A stretch of 64,000 nucleotides of DNA from Streptomyces lydicus. GTDB lineage: Bacteria > Actinomycetota > Actinomycetes > Streptomycetales > Streptomycetaceae. The stretch covers positions 186,001 through 250,000 of the forward strand of contig NZ_JNZA01000014.1 in NCBI RefSeq assembly GCF_000717345.1. Direction: 5' to 3'. Under the pieces are notes generated by a model, which was not told where the DNA came from, did not search any database, and was given only the letters and a program-made list of their open reading frames with translations. The translations under genes were made by a program, and so were the position numbers. Below are positions 33,487-42,318 of this stretch, in pieces (position 1 is the first letter of the stretch; every line of letters starts with the position of its first letter).

Positions 33487-34748
33487 CCCGCCGCCCCCGC
33501 ACCGGCCACCGGCAGCTCGACCGTCAGCCGGAACGACCCCTTCGGGCCCGGGCCCGCCGTCAGCGCCCCGCCCAGCGGATGGAGCCGTTCCCGCAGCCCC
33601 TTCAGACCGCTCCCGGGGACGGAGCCGGAGCCGGCCACCTCGGCCGGCACACCGCCGACCCCGTCGTTCTCCATGGTCATCACCAGCACCGCGCGCTCCG
33701 CGTCGATCCGGGCCCGCAACGCACAGCTGCGGACGTCGGGCGCGTGCCGCAGGACATTGGTGGTGCCCTCGCGGACGACCCAGCCGAGCGCCGACTCCAC
33801 CTCCGCCGGCAGCCGGATGTCCTCCTCGCCGTCGATGCGGCAGTCGACGCCGGCCGCGCGCAGGATCGAGCGGGCGCCGGCCAGCTCCGCCCGCAGATCC
33901 GCCTTCCGGTAGCCGCGCACCACCTCGCGGATCTCCCGCTGCGACTCCTGGGCGATCCGCTGCACCTCCACCATCTGCGCCACCGCCTCCGGCCGCTCCC
34001 GCCGCGCCAGCTGCACGGCCAGCTCGCTCTTCAGCGCGATCACCGCCAGGTTCCGTCCCATCACGTCGTGCAGGTCCCGTCCGAACCGCAGCCGTTCCTC
34101 GGCGACCGCGAGGCGGGTCTCGGTGCTGTGCGCCGCGTCCAGCTTCCCGATCACCGCGAGCAGCCAGCCGGTCGGCCGGGTGATCACGAAGCTCCACGCG
34201 CCGGCGGAGAGCAGCAGGACCGCCAGGCCCACCGAGCTCCCCCACACGCCCGTGAACAGCCCCATCAGCAGCGCCAGCGCCGCCGCGGCACCGGCTAGTG
34301 CCGCCAGGAACACCCGCTTGGACACCACCAGGCAGTACGCCATGAAGAACGGCGTGACGACCCCGCCCATCGCCAGCACCGCCGCACTCAGGCCGTCCTC
34401 GCCGGCCAGCCCCCGCACGGCGACCAGCGCGAACAGCAGGAACTCGGCCAGCAGCGCCAGCACCGCCGAGGCGACCAGCAGCGGCCGCGGAGTCGCGCCC
34501 CGGGTGAGGTAGCGGTTCAGGGAGCGGTTCAACAGCGGTGCCGCCAGCCCGCCGTGCAGCACGGTCAGCCCCGCGAGGACGCCGACCAGGGTGACCGCGG
34601 TGGGGGTGCCCGCCGCGCTGCCCATGACCGGCCCCACCCCGCCGAGCAGCGAGATCCAGGGAACGGCGTACAGCGACCAGCGGAAGTACGCGTCGACCCT
34701 GCCCATATGGCTCCGCCGCTGCCACCCCGCCCGTACCCGCCGGATCAT
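33483..34748 (-). CDS. Sensor histidine kinase (DesK type)
   Basis: The 421-residue protein has an N-terminal region of about six hydrophobic helices (residues 20-190), then the HisKA_3 domain with the phospho-acceptor in FGRDLHDVMGRNLAVIALK. The HATPase has REGTTNVLRHAP and GSGLKGLRERLHPLGG. It is the partner of the overlapping regulator gene. The ATG at 34748 gives a start 33 nt after the permease stop; a second ATG at 34706 (MGRVDAY) is also possible. The transmembrane sensor resembles DesK and may read membrane state or an antibiotic. Confidence 0.9.
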   Translation of the reverse strand: MIRRVRAGWQRRSHMGRVDAYFRWSLYAVPWISLLGGVGPVMGSAAGTPTAVTLVGVLAGLTVLHGGLAAPLLNRSLNRYLTRGATPRPLLVASAVLALLAEFLLFALVAVRGLAGEDGLSAAVLAMGGVVTPFFMAYCLVVSKRVFLAALAGAAAALALLMGLFTGVWGSSVGLAVLLLSAGAWSFVITRPTGWLLAVIGKLDAAHSTETRLAVAEERLRFGRDLHDVMGRNLAVIALKSELAVQLARRERPEAVAQMVEVQRIAQESQREIREVVRGYRKADLRAELAGARSILRAAGVDCRIDGEEDIRLPAEVESALGWVVREGTTNVLRHAPDVRSCALRARIDAERAVLVMTMENDGVGGVPAEVAGSGSVPGSGLKGLRERLHPLGGALTAGPGPKGSFRLTVELPVAGAGAAG

Positions 34749-34780
34749 CCGCTGCCCCCGTCCCCGCCGTACCGATAGCC

Positions 34781-35599
34781 CTAGCGCCGCGGTTCCCAGC
34801 GGAACCACCGCTGCACAGCAAACAGGGCGAGCCCGCTCCAGGCCAATCCGGTGAGCAGCTGCCGCACGGTGTCGTGCGTCGTCCCGCCACCCGTCCAGCC
34901 GGCCCGTATCAGCTCCATCGCCGGGGACAGCGGCAGCAGTTCGAGGACGCCGGCCACCCGGTCCGGAAGGACGTCGAGCGGGACGACCATCCCGGAGCCC
35001 GCCAACGACACCGCCATGAAGGGGAGTACGGCCAGCTGGGCGGCCTCGGCCGACCCGGCCAGCCGCGACGACGCCGCCGCGCACCCGACGACCGTGACCA
35101 TGCCCAGCGCCAGTCCGGCGATCAGCAGGTGCGGCGCCGTCGGAAGGCCGGTGTCCAGCACCAGCCCGCCCAGGACCACCAGCAGGACGCACTGGGCCAG
35201 TCCCAGGAACACCGCGGGCAGCGCCGTGCCGACGAGAATTTCCAGATCCCGCAGCTCTCCGGTCCGCAGCCGTTTGAGGACGAGTTCCTCGCGCCGGGCG
35301 ACATAGGCGCCGGTGAGGCCGGAGTAGACGGCGAACACCAGGACATATCCGAGAGTGGCCGGCAGCAGCACCGTTTCGGGCGAGAGCCCGGCCCGGGCCA
35401 GCGGCATTCCGGCCACCGCCTGTTTCATGGCCAGGGCCATGGCGACGGGGATGACCAACGAGGTGAACAGCGCAGACTTGTTGCGGCCGATGAGCGTCAA
35501 CTCGGCCCGTCCCAGGGACAGTAGCCGCGCCACGGAACCGATTTCCGCTCCGGTTCCGGTGCGCAGATTGCCGTCCGCTTCCCGCACGCTTGCCCTCAT
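34781..35599 (-). CDS. ABC-2-type permease
   Basis: The 272-residue protein has six hydrophobic segments with the ABC-2 membrane fold: a cytoplasmic N-terminus, TM1 near 45-65, then the EELVLKRLRTGEL elbow-type segment before TM3, and a late SGMVVPLDVLPDRVAGVLELLPLSPAMEL signature. It should form a homodimeric channel with the ATPase of the overlapping upstream gene. The start codon overlaps that gene's stop. Confidence 0.9.
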   Translation of the reverse strand: MRASVREADGNLRTGTGAEIGSVARLLSLGRAELTLIGRNKSALFTSLVIPVAMALAMKQAVAGMPLARAGLSPETVLLPATLGYVLVFAVYSGLTGAYVARREELVLKRLRTGELRDLEILVGTALPAVFLGLAQCVLLVVLGGLVLDTGLPTAPHLLIAGLALGMVTVVGCAAASSRLAGSAEAAQLAVLPFMAVSLAGSGMVVPLDVLPDRVAGVLELLPLSPAMELIRAGWTGGGTTHDTVRQLLTGLAWSGLALFAVQRWFRWEPRR

Positions 35600-36660
35600 G
35601 CCTTCTCCAGCCCCTTTGCAATCTGCAGAAATGCCTCTTCCAGAGAGGCCGGTCTGACATCCAGCCGGCCCAGCGCAATCCCCTTCTCCTGCGCCCAGAC
35701 CAGCACCCCGGTCGCGGCCCGCTGGAGTTCGTCCGTCCGCAGCCGGACCGTCCGCCCGGCCGTCTCGTGACCGGTGACGCCCAGTTCCGCCAGCGGGGGA
35801 AGATCCCCGAGGTGGTACCCGTCGGGCAGCTCGAAGGAGAGGTGCGAGGGGTGCGCGGCGACGACGTCGGCAACCCGTCCGGCCGCCGCGATCCGCCCCT
35901 CGTGCAGGATCGCCAGCCGGTCCGCCAGCTCCTCGGCCTCCTCCAGATAGTGCGTGGTCAGCACGACCGTGGCGCCGCTGTCGCGCAGCTCACGGACCAG
36001 CGCCCAGGTCTCGTGCCGGGCCTCGGTGTCCAGCCCGGTCGTGGGCTCGTCCAGGAACAGCACCTCCGGGTCGCCCAGCAGCGCCAGGGCCAGGTCCAGC
36101 CGCCGCCGCTCACCGCCGGACAGCTGCTTGACCCGTACGTCCTTGCGCCGCTCCAGCCCCACCCGGCGAAGCGCCTCGGCGACCGGCCGCGCCCCGGTGG
36201 TGCACCCGGCCCACATCCGCGCCGTCTCCTCGGGCGTCAGGTCGGACGGGAACCCGCCCTCCTGGAGCATCACGCCGATCCGCGGCCGGATCCTGGCCCG
36301 CTCGCGGAACGGATCGTGCCCCAGCACCCGGACCTGCCCGGCCGTCGGCGCGGCCAGCCCCTCCAGCAGCTCCAGGGTGGAGGTCTTGCCGGCCCCGTTG
36401 GTCCCCAGCAGTGCGAACAGCTCTCCCCGCGCGACCGAGAAGTCGATCCCCCGTACGGCCTCGAACCCCGGCCGTCCGCCCGGCCGCACCCGGCCGCCCC
36501 GCTCGCTCCGTCCCTGCTCGTTCCGTCCCCGCGGGTTCCGGTCCGGCCGGGTCCGCCCGCCGCCGTACGCCCTGCGCAGTCCCGTGACGTCGATCACGTC
36601 GGCGTCGGACCACGCGCCGCTGTGCCTCGCGCCCCCGGCGCTTTTCTCCCCGATGTTCAT
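35596..36660 (-). CDS. ABC transporter ATP-binding protein with an Arg/Gly-rich insertion
   Basis: The 354-residue ATPase has Walker A GTNGAGKT near residues 86-93, the signature LSGGERRRLDLAL, Walker B EVLFLDEPTTGLD and the H-loop TTHYLEEAEE. An odd low-complexity insertion of about 30 Arg/Gly/Asn residues (about 36-66) separates the first strand from the Walker A core, where the fold normally has a short A-loop turn. A C-terminal extension of about 100 residues is of the DrrA/CcmA type. It heads a four-gene minus-strand unit (ATPase, permease, kinase, regulator). The ATG at 36660 is the only good start. Confidence 0.9.
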   Translation of the reverse strand: MNIGEKSAGGARHSGAWSDADVIDVTGLRRAYGGGRTRPDRNPRGRNEQGRSERGGRVRPGGRPGFEAVRGIDFSVARGELFALLGTNGAGKTSTLELLEGLAAPTAGQVRVLGHDPFRERARIRPRIGVMLQEGGFPSDLTPEETARMWAGCTTGARPVAEALRRVGLERRKDVRVKQLSGGERRRLDLALALLGDPEVLFLDEPTTGLDTEARHETWALVRELRDSGATVVLTTHYLEEAEELADRLAILHEGRIAAAGRVADVVAAHPSHLSFELPDGYHLGDLPPLAELGVTGHETAGRTVRLRTDELQRAATGVLVWAQEKGIALGRLDVRPASLEEAFLQIAKGLEKA

Positions 36661-36790
36661 GCTTCCAGCGTTTCGCCGGTCCGGGATTCCGGGCAGTGCG
36701 CCCTGTCATCACGGCCGATGACAAATGTCAGTTGCCGATGAGCGAAGAGCGGGTAAGGAGGCGCGGGCGGAGCCGGGCACCGGGAAATGC

Positions 36791-36823
36791 AGAAGGCCCC
36801 GGTCGCGATGACCGGGGCCTTCT
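36791..36823. terminator. Terminator after tRNA-Gly copy 2
   Basis: A 14-bp perfect stem (36791-36804 with 36810-36823) and a 5-nt loop, 8 nt beyond the tRNA. The position and sequence parallel the hairpin beside copy 1. Confidence 0.75.
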
Positions 36824-36830
36824 CTTTCTG

Positions 36831-36903
36831 AGCGGACGACGAGGCTCGAACTCGCGACCTCAACCTTGGCAAGGTTGCGCTCTACCAACTGAGCTACGTC
36901 CGC
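36831..36903 (-). tRNA. tRNA-Gly (GCC), copy 2
   Basis: Identical in sequence to the copy at 32731-32803, with anticodon loop TTGCCAA and no encoded CCA. It lies 75 nt downstream of the unusual tRNA-Gly (UCC) gene and is probably co-transcribed with it. Confidence 0.95.
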
Positions 36904-36978
36904 AGGCATCCACTCGGCTTTCACCGAGCGGCGCGACAGCTACTCTACCTGATCCAATGGACTGGTCGAGACTGTCAG

Positions 36979-37050
36979 AGCGGGTGACAGGGATTGCACA
37001 CTGCGCCTCCCCCTTGGAAAGGGGGCGCTCTACTACTGAGCTACACCCGC
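36979..37050 (-). tRNA. Atypical tRNA-Gly (UCC) with GTGC T-loop
   Basis: The cloverleaf has 72 nt: a perfect GCGGGTG/CACCCGC acceptor stem, GCTC/GAGC D-stem, a CCCCC/GGGGG anticodon stem with loop TTTCCAA (anticodon UCC) and discriminator T. It departs from the norm at the elbow. The D-loop is AGTAGTA, lacking the GG pair, and the T-arm reads G53-T54-G55-C56 in place of GTTC. The T-stem pairs only with an irregularity (CAGTG against CCTGT, or GCAG plus a bulged T). G18-Psi55 contact is therefore impossible. CCA is not encoded. A promoter and a canonical tRNA-Gly (GCC) accompany it, so a simple pseudogene is not the only reading. Confidence 0.75.
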
Positions 37051-37100
37051 GTGACTCCGTGAGGTCCGGCCTTCCGGCCTCGCCCCTCGGCGTGCTCCAG

Positions 37101-37131
37101 ACTCTAGCTGATCAGTAGGGGTGCTGTGCAA
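37101..37131 (-). promoter_or_regulatory. Promoter of the tRNA-Gly pair
   Basis: On the minus strand, TTGCAC (complement of 37126-37131), 19 bp and TAGAGT (complement of 37101-37106) precede the atypical tRNA by about 50 nt. Confidence 0.45.
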
Positions 37132-37169
37132 GTCGGCTCCGCCCGGCCCGAGGGACGCCGGCAAATCCG

Positions 37170-37490
37170 TTAGCGGTTGGCGGCGTTGAAGGCCTCGTAG
37201 ACCTTCTTCGGGATCCGGCCGCGCGGCGGGACGTCCATCTGGTTCGAGCGGGCCCAGGCGCGGACGGCCGCGGGATCGGGGGTCACCGCGGTCCGGTGGT
37301 ACGCCTTGCCGGACTTCGCCCGCTTGCGGCCGGCCTCGACGAACGGGGCGAGTGCGCCGCGCAGTTTCTTCGCATTGGCGGGATTGAGGTCGATCTCGTA
37401 CGACTTCCCGTCCAATCCGAAGGTGACCGTCTCTGCGGCTGCTCCTCCGTCGATGTCATCGGAGAGCGTTACTACTACGCGCTGCGCCAC
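37170..37490 (-). CDS. Lsr2-family nucleoid-associated protein (paralogue)
   Basis: The 106-residue protein has the two Lsr2 domains. The N-terminal dimerisation part reads AQRVVVTLSDDIDGG with VTFGLDGKSYEIDLN. The C-terminal AT-hook-like DNA-binding part has the pattern IPKKVYEAFNAAN, preceded by VRAWARSNQMDVPPRGRIP; the RGR is the minor-groove-inserting motif. Lsr2 silences AT-rich DNA. S. coelicolor has two such proteins, and the one beside purSQL (SCO4076 as I recall) corresponds to this. The GTG at 37490 follows an AAAGGA sequence. The AT-rich region immediately upstream may be its own target. Confidence 0.93.
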   Translation of the reverse strand: MAQRVVVTLSDDIDGGAAAETVTFGLDGKSYEIDLNPANAKKLRGALAPFVEAGRKRAKSGKAYHRTAVTPDPAAVRAWARSNQMDVPPRGRIPKKVYEAFNAANR

Positions 37491-37539
37491 GGATATCGGT
37501 CCTTTCGTGGAGCAACCCCGTGTTGACGTGGAGTGATGC

Positions 37540-37770
37540 TCCGGATCCGGCTGATTGGGATCAATGCTTTTTCATTTGTACAGCGATGGGCATTGCATTG
37601 TGAAGCCCAGTTAATTTCGTCAGCGTGTCTTCCCGCAATCCGGACTCCGGATCTTTTCGAGGATTTTTCCAGCGGTCCACTCCTGCCGATACCGGGCCGT
37701 GATCGGACGGCCAGGATATCTATGCGCGTAGATTTTCGAACACGGTACTGTGAGGACACCGCCTTACGCA
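37540..37770. other. AT-rich intergenic region between the lsr2 paralogue and purS
   Basis: These roughly 230 bp contain runs such as CTTTTTCATTTG and GTTAATTTCG, and are clearly richer in A/T than the surrounding coding DNA. They hold the divergent promoters of the lsr2-like gene and the purSQL unit. A frame that runs through into purS has no good start and is not called. Confidence 0.6.
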
Positions 37771-37790
37771 CCACACCACCGGGAGTGCCA

Positions 37791-38036
37791 GTGGCACGCG
37801 TCGTAGTCGACGTCATGCTCAAGCCGGAGATCCTCGACCCGCAGGGCCAGGCGGTGCAGCGCGCACTGCCACGCCTGGGCTTCGAGGGGATCGCCGACGT
37901 CCGTCAGGGCAAGCGTTTCGAACTTGAGGTGGAGGGTCCGGTCGACGAGGCCGCCCTCGCTCGCATCCAAGAGATGGCCGAGACCTTCCTCGCCAACACC
38001 GTCATCGAAGACTTCACCGTGCGGGTCGACTCATGA
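37791..38036 (+). CDS. purS: Phosphoribosylformylglycinamidine synthase subunit PurS
   Basis: The 81-residue protein forms the small structural subunit of the three-part FGAM synthase, linking the glutaminase PurQ to the synthetase PurL. Conserved elements are [25 protein letters not shown] and VRQGKRFEL. The GTG at 37791 has GGGAG 5-9 nt upstream. The stop overlaps the purQ start (ATGA), so it leads a coupled purSQL operon. Confidence 0.95.
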   Translation: MARVVVDVMLKPEILDPQGQAVQRALPRLGFEGIADVRQGKRFELEVEGPVDEAALARIQEMAETFLANTVIEDFTVRVDS

Positions 38037-38709
38037 CCTCGCGGATCGGAGTCATCACCTTCCCCGGCACGCTCGACGACCGCGACACCCAGCGCGCGGT
38101 CCGGGTGGCCGGCGCAGAGGCGGTGCCGCTGTGGCACCGCGACAAGGACCTCAAGCAGGTCGACGCCGTGGTGCTGCCCGGCGGTTTCTCCTACGGCGAC
38201 TATCTCCGGGCCGGGGCCATCTCCCGGTTCTCGCCGGTGATGGAGACCGTGATCGAGCAGGCGAAGGCCGGTATGCCGGTCCTCGGCATCTGCAACGGCT
38301 TCCAGGTGCTCACCGAGAGCCACCTGCTGCCCGGCGGCATGCTGCGCAACAACCACCTGCACTTCATCTGCCGCGACCAGAAGCTGCGGGTGGAGAACGC
38401 GGACACCGCCTGGACCACGGATTACACCGCCGGCCAGGAGATCTCCGTACCGCTGAAGAACATCGACGGCCGGTACGTCGCCGACGAGCGCACGCTCGAC
38501 ATGCTGGAGGCCGAGGGCCGGGTCGCCTTCCGCTACCTGGACGGCAACCCCAACGGCTCGCTCCGCGACATCGCCGGCATCACCAATGAGGCGGGCAACG
38601 TCGTCGGCCTGATGCCGCACCCCGAGCACGCCGTCGAGCCGCTGATCGGTACGGGTCGTACCGACGGCCTCGGATTCTTCACCTCGATCCTGAAGAAGCT
38701 GGTCAACGC

Positions 38710-38713
<4 letters not shown>
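38033..38713 (+). CDS. purQ: FGAM synthase, glutaminase subunit PurQ
   Basis: The 226-residue class I glutamine amidotransferase has the nucleophile in GICNGFQVL, and the His/Glu pair in PHPEHA. It supplies ammonia from glutamine to PurL for step 4 of purine synthesis. It overlaps purS and purL by 4 bp each. Confidence 0.97.
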
Positions 38714-40959
<2,246 letters not shown>

Positions 40960-40968
40960 TCGTCCGGA

Positions 40969-41009
40969 AGGAGCCGCGGCCCGCACGTACGGTGCGGGCC
41001 GCGGCTCCT
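40969..41009 (+). terminator. Terminator after purL
   Basis: An 18-bp perfect stem (40969-40986 with 40992-41009) and a short loop, 10 nt after the purL stop. Confidence 0.8.
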
Positions 41010-41045
41010 GCCATGAATCCGGCGGCGCGCGGGCCGCGGCCCCAG

Positions 41046-41058
41046 TAGCCTCGGCGCC
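41046..41058 (+). promoter_or_regulatory. Leaderless-type promoter of the maleylpyruvate isomerase-like gene
   Basis: TAGCCT at 41046-41051 is 7 nt before the ATG at 41059, with no ribosome binding site. Confidence 0.5.
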
Positions 41059-41856
41059 ATGTCTCCCGCCCGCGGTACGTCCCGCACCCGCAGCTACGAC
41101 CCCGCCAGGACCCGCGCCGCCGTCGCCGCACAGCTCGCCCATGTGCGCGCGGCCGTAAGGGAGTTGACCGCCGAGCAGTACGCGCTGCCGACGCGGCTGG
41201 GGGACTGGACGGTGCGGGAGCTGGTGGCGCACCTGTCCATGGCCCTGGGCAGCGTGGCGCGCAGCCTGGAGCTGCCGACGCCGTCGCAGGCGGAGGCCAC
41301 CCTGCAGGAGTATCCGTTCGCGTCCGCGCCGTTCGCCGCCGCGGTCGACGAGCGCACTCGTGAGCTGGCCGCCGGCGACGATCCGGCGGAGCTGCTGACC
41401 CGCACCGCCGACGAGTTCGAGCGGATCCTGGCCGAGCAGCCCGACGACCGCCTGCTGGCCGTACGGCCCGGTGCGATGCGGCTCGGTGACTATCTGGTCA
41501 CCCGCTGCCTCGAACTCGTCGTGCACGGCGACGACCTGGCGGCGGCGACCGGCACGAAGATCCCGTACGACCGCCAGGCGCTGGCCGCCACCACCCGGCT
41601 GCTGGCCGACGCGCTGGCGGTCAAGGCGCCCGGCGGGTCGGTCGAGGTCCGCGTCCCGCCGTTCGCCGTGGTGCAGTGCGTCGAGGGCCCCAGGCACACC
41701 CGCGGCACCCCGCCGAACGTCGTCGAGACCGACCCGCTCACCTGGATCCGGCTGGCCACCGGCCGTACGACCTGGGCCGCCGAGCTGGCTGCGGCGACCG
41801 TCCAGGCAGGCGGCGAGCGGGCCGACCTCAGCGGCTACCTCCCGGTGATGAGCTGA
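41059..41856 (+). CDS. Maleylpyruvate isomerase-fold (DinB-like) protein with SCP2-like tail
   Basis: The 265-residue protein has an N-terminal DinB/maleylpyruvate isomerase four-helix bundle: AQLAHVRAAVRELT, the LGDWTVRELVAHLS motif with the first metal-ligand His, and a later RCLELVVHGDDLA with a second His. The C-terminal part (about 170-265) resembles the sterol-carrier-type domain common in mycothiol-dependent isomerases. Mycothiol-linked isomerisation or transfer is a family-based inference and the substrate is unknown. The gene lies between purL and purF on the same strand. Confidence 0.8.
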   Translation: MSPARGTSRTRSYDPARTRAAVAAQLAHVRAAVRELTAEQYALPTRLGDWTVRELVAHLSMALGSVARSLELPTPSQAEATLQEYPFASAPFAAAVDERTRELAAGDDPAELLTRTADEFERILAEQPDDRLLAVRPGAMRLGDYLVTRCLELVVHGDDLAAATGTKIPYDRQALAATTRLLADALAVKAPGGSVEVRVPPFAVVQCVEGPRHTRGTPPNVVETDPLTWIRLATGRTTWAAELAAATVQAGGERADLSGYLPVMS

Positions 41857-42318
41857 GCCCGGGCCGCCCCGGGACGGCGCCGCGCGGAGCGGCGTCGTGT
41901 ATCTCACACCGGAACTCCGGCGCCGGCGTACGGCATTCGGCACGTACGGCGCGGAAGCGACATTCCGGGCGGGCGGCGGGAAGCTCCGAGGGAGCGATGA
42001 AAGGCCAGCTCAGAGGGGTGGCCGCAAGATCCCGGCGGGCTCGCCGTTACCCGTAGCTACGCCGCTGATGCGCAGTGGCAGAGGGCATCGGCGAGGCCGG
42101 CGCGGTCGACGTCGCGGCGCCGTCGGAGGTGCCGGGCGAGGCGGGCCGGCCGGTGACGTGCCAGGCGCGCCAAGGGATGTGGGCTCTGCGGGGGCGGACA
42201 TCGCGGCCGAATAGCCGTGGCCACGTCAAGCAGGCTTCCTGCGCCATTCATGCACTCATCCAGATTCGCGGGCATCCCCGGTTCGGATGAATGCGCGACC
42301 TGCCCTAGACTCGGGGGC
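41857..42318. other. Intergenic region before purF
   Basis: It starts with an imperfect GC hairpin (about 41871-41895, probable terminator). A 19-codon ORF (41997-42056), with GAGGGA before its ATG, could be a leader peptide, but it has no recognised feature. A 10-bp inverted repeat with one mismatch (42252-42261 and 42285-42294) overlaps the -35 area of purF. Other open frames here lack ribosome binding sites and family motifs. Confidence 0.35.
42306..42318 (+). promoter_or_regulatory. Leaderless-type promoter of purF
   Basis: TAGACT at 42306-42311 is 7 nt before the GTG at 42319. A weak TTCGGA at 42282-42287 is 18 bp upstream. Confidence 0.5.

Noticed and set aside
41897..42214. A 105-codon frame before purF
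   Set aside because: It is Arg/Gly-rich with no ribosome binding site and no family motif; it ends amid likely regulatory sequence.
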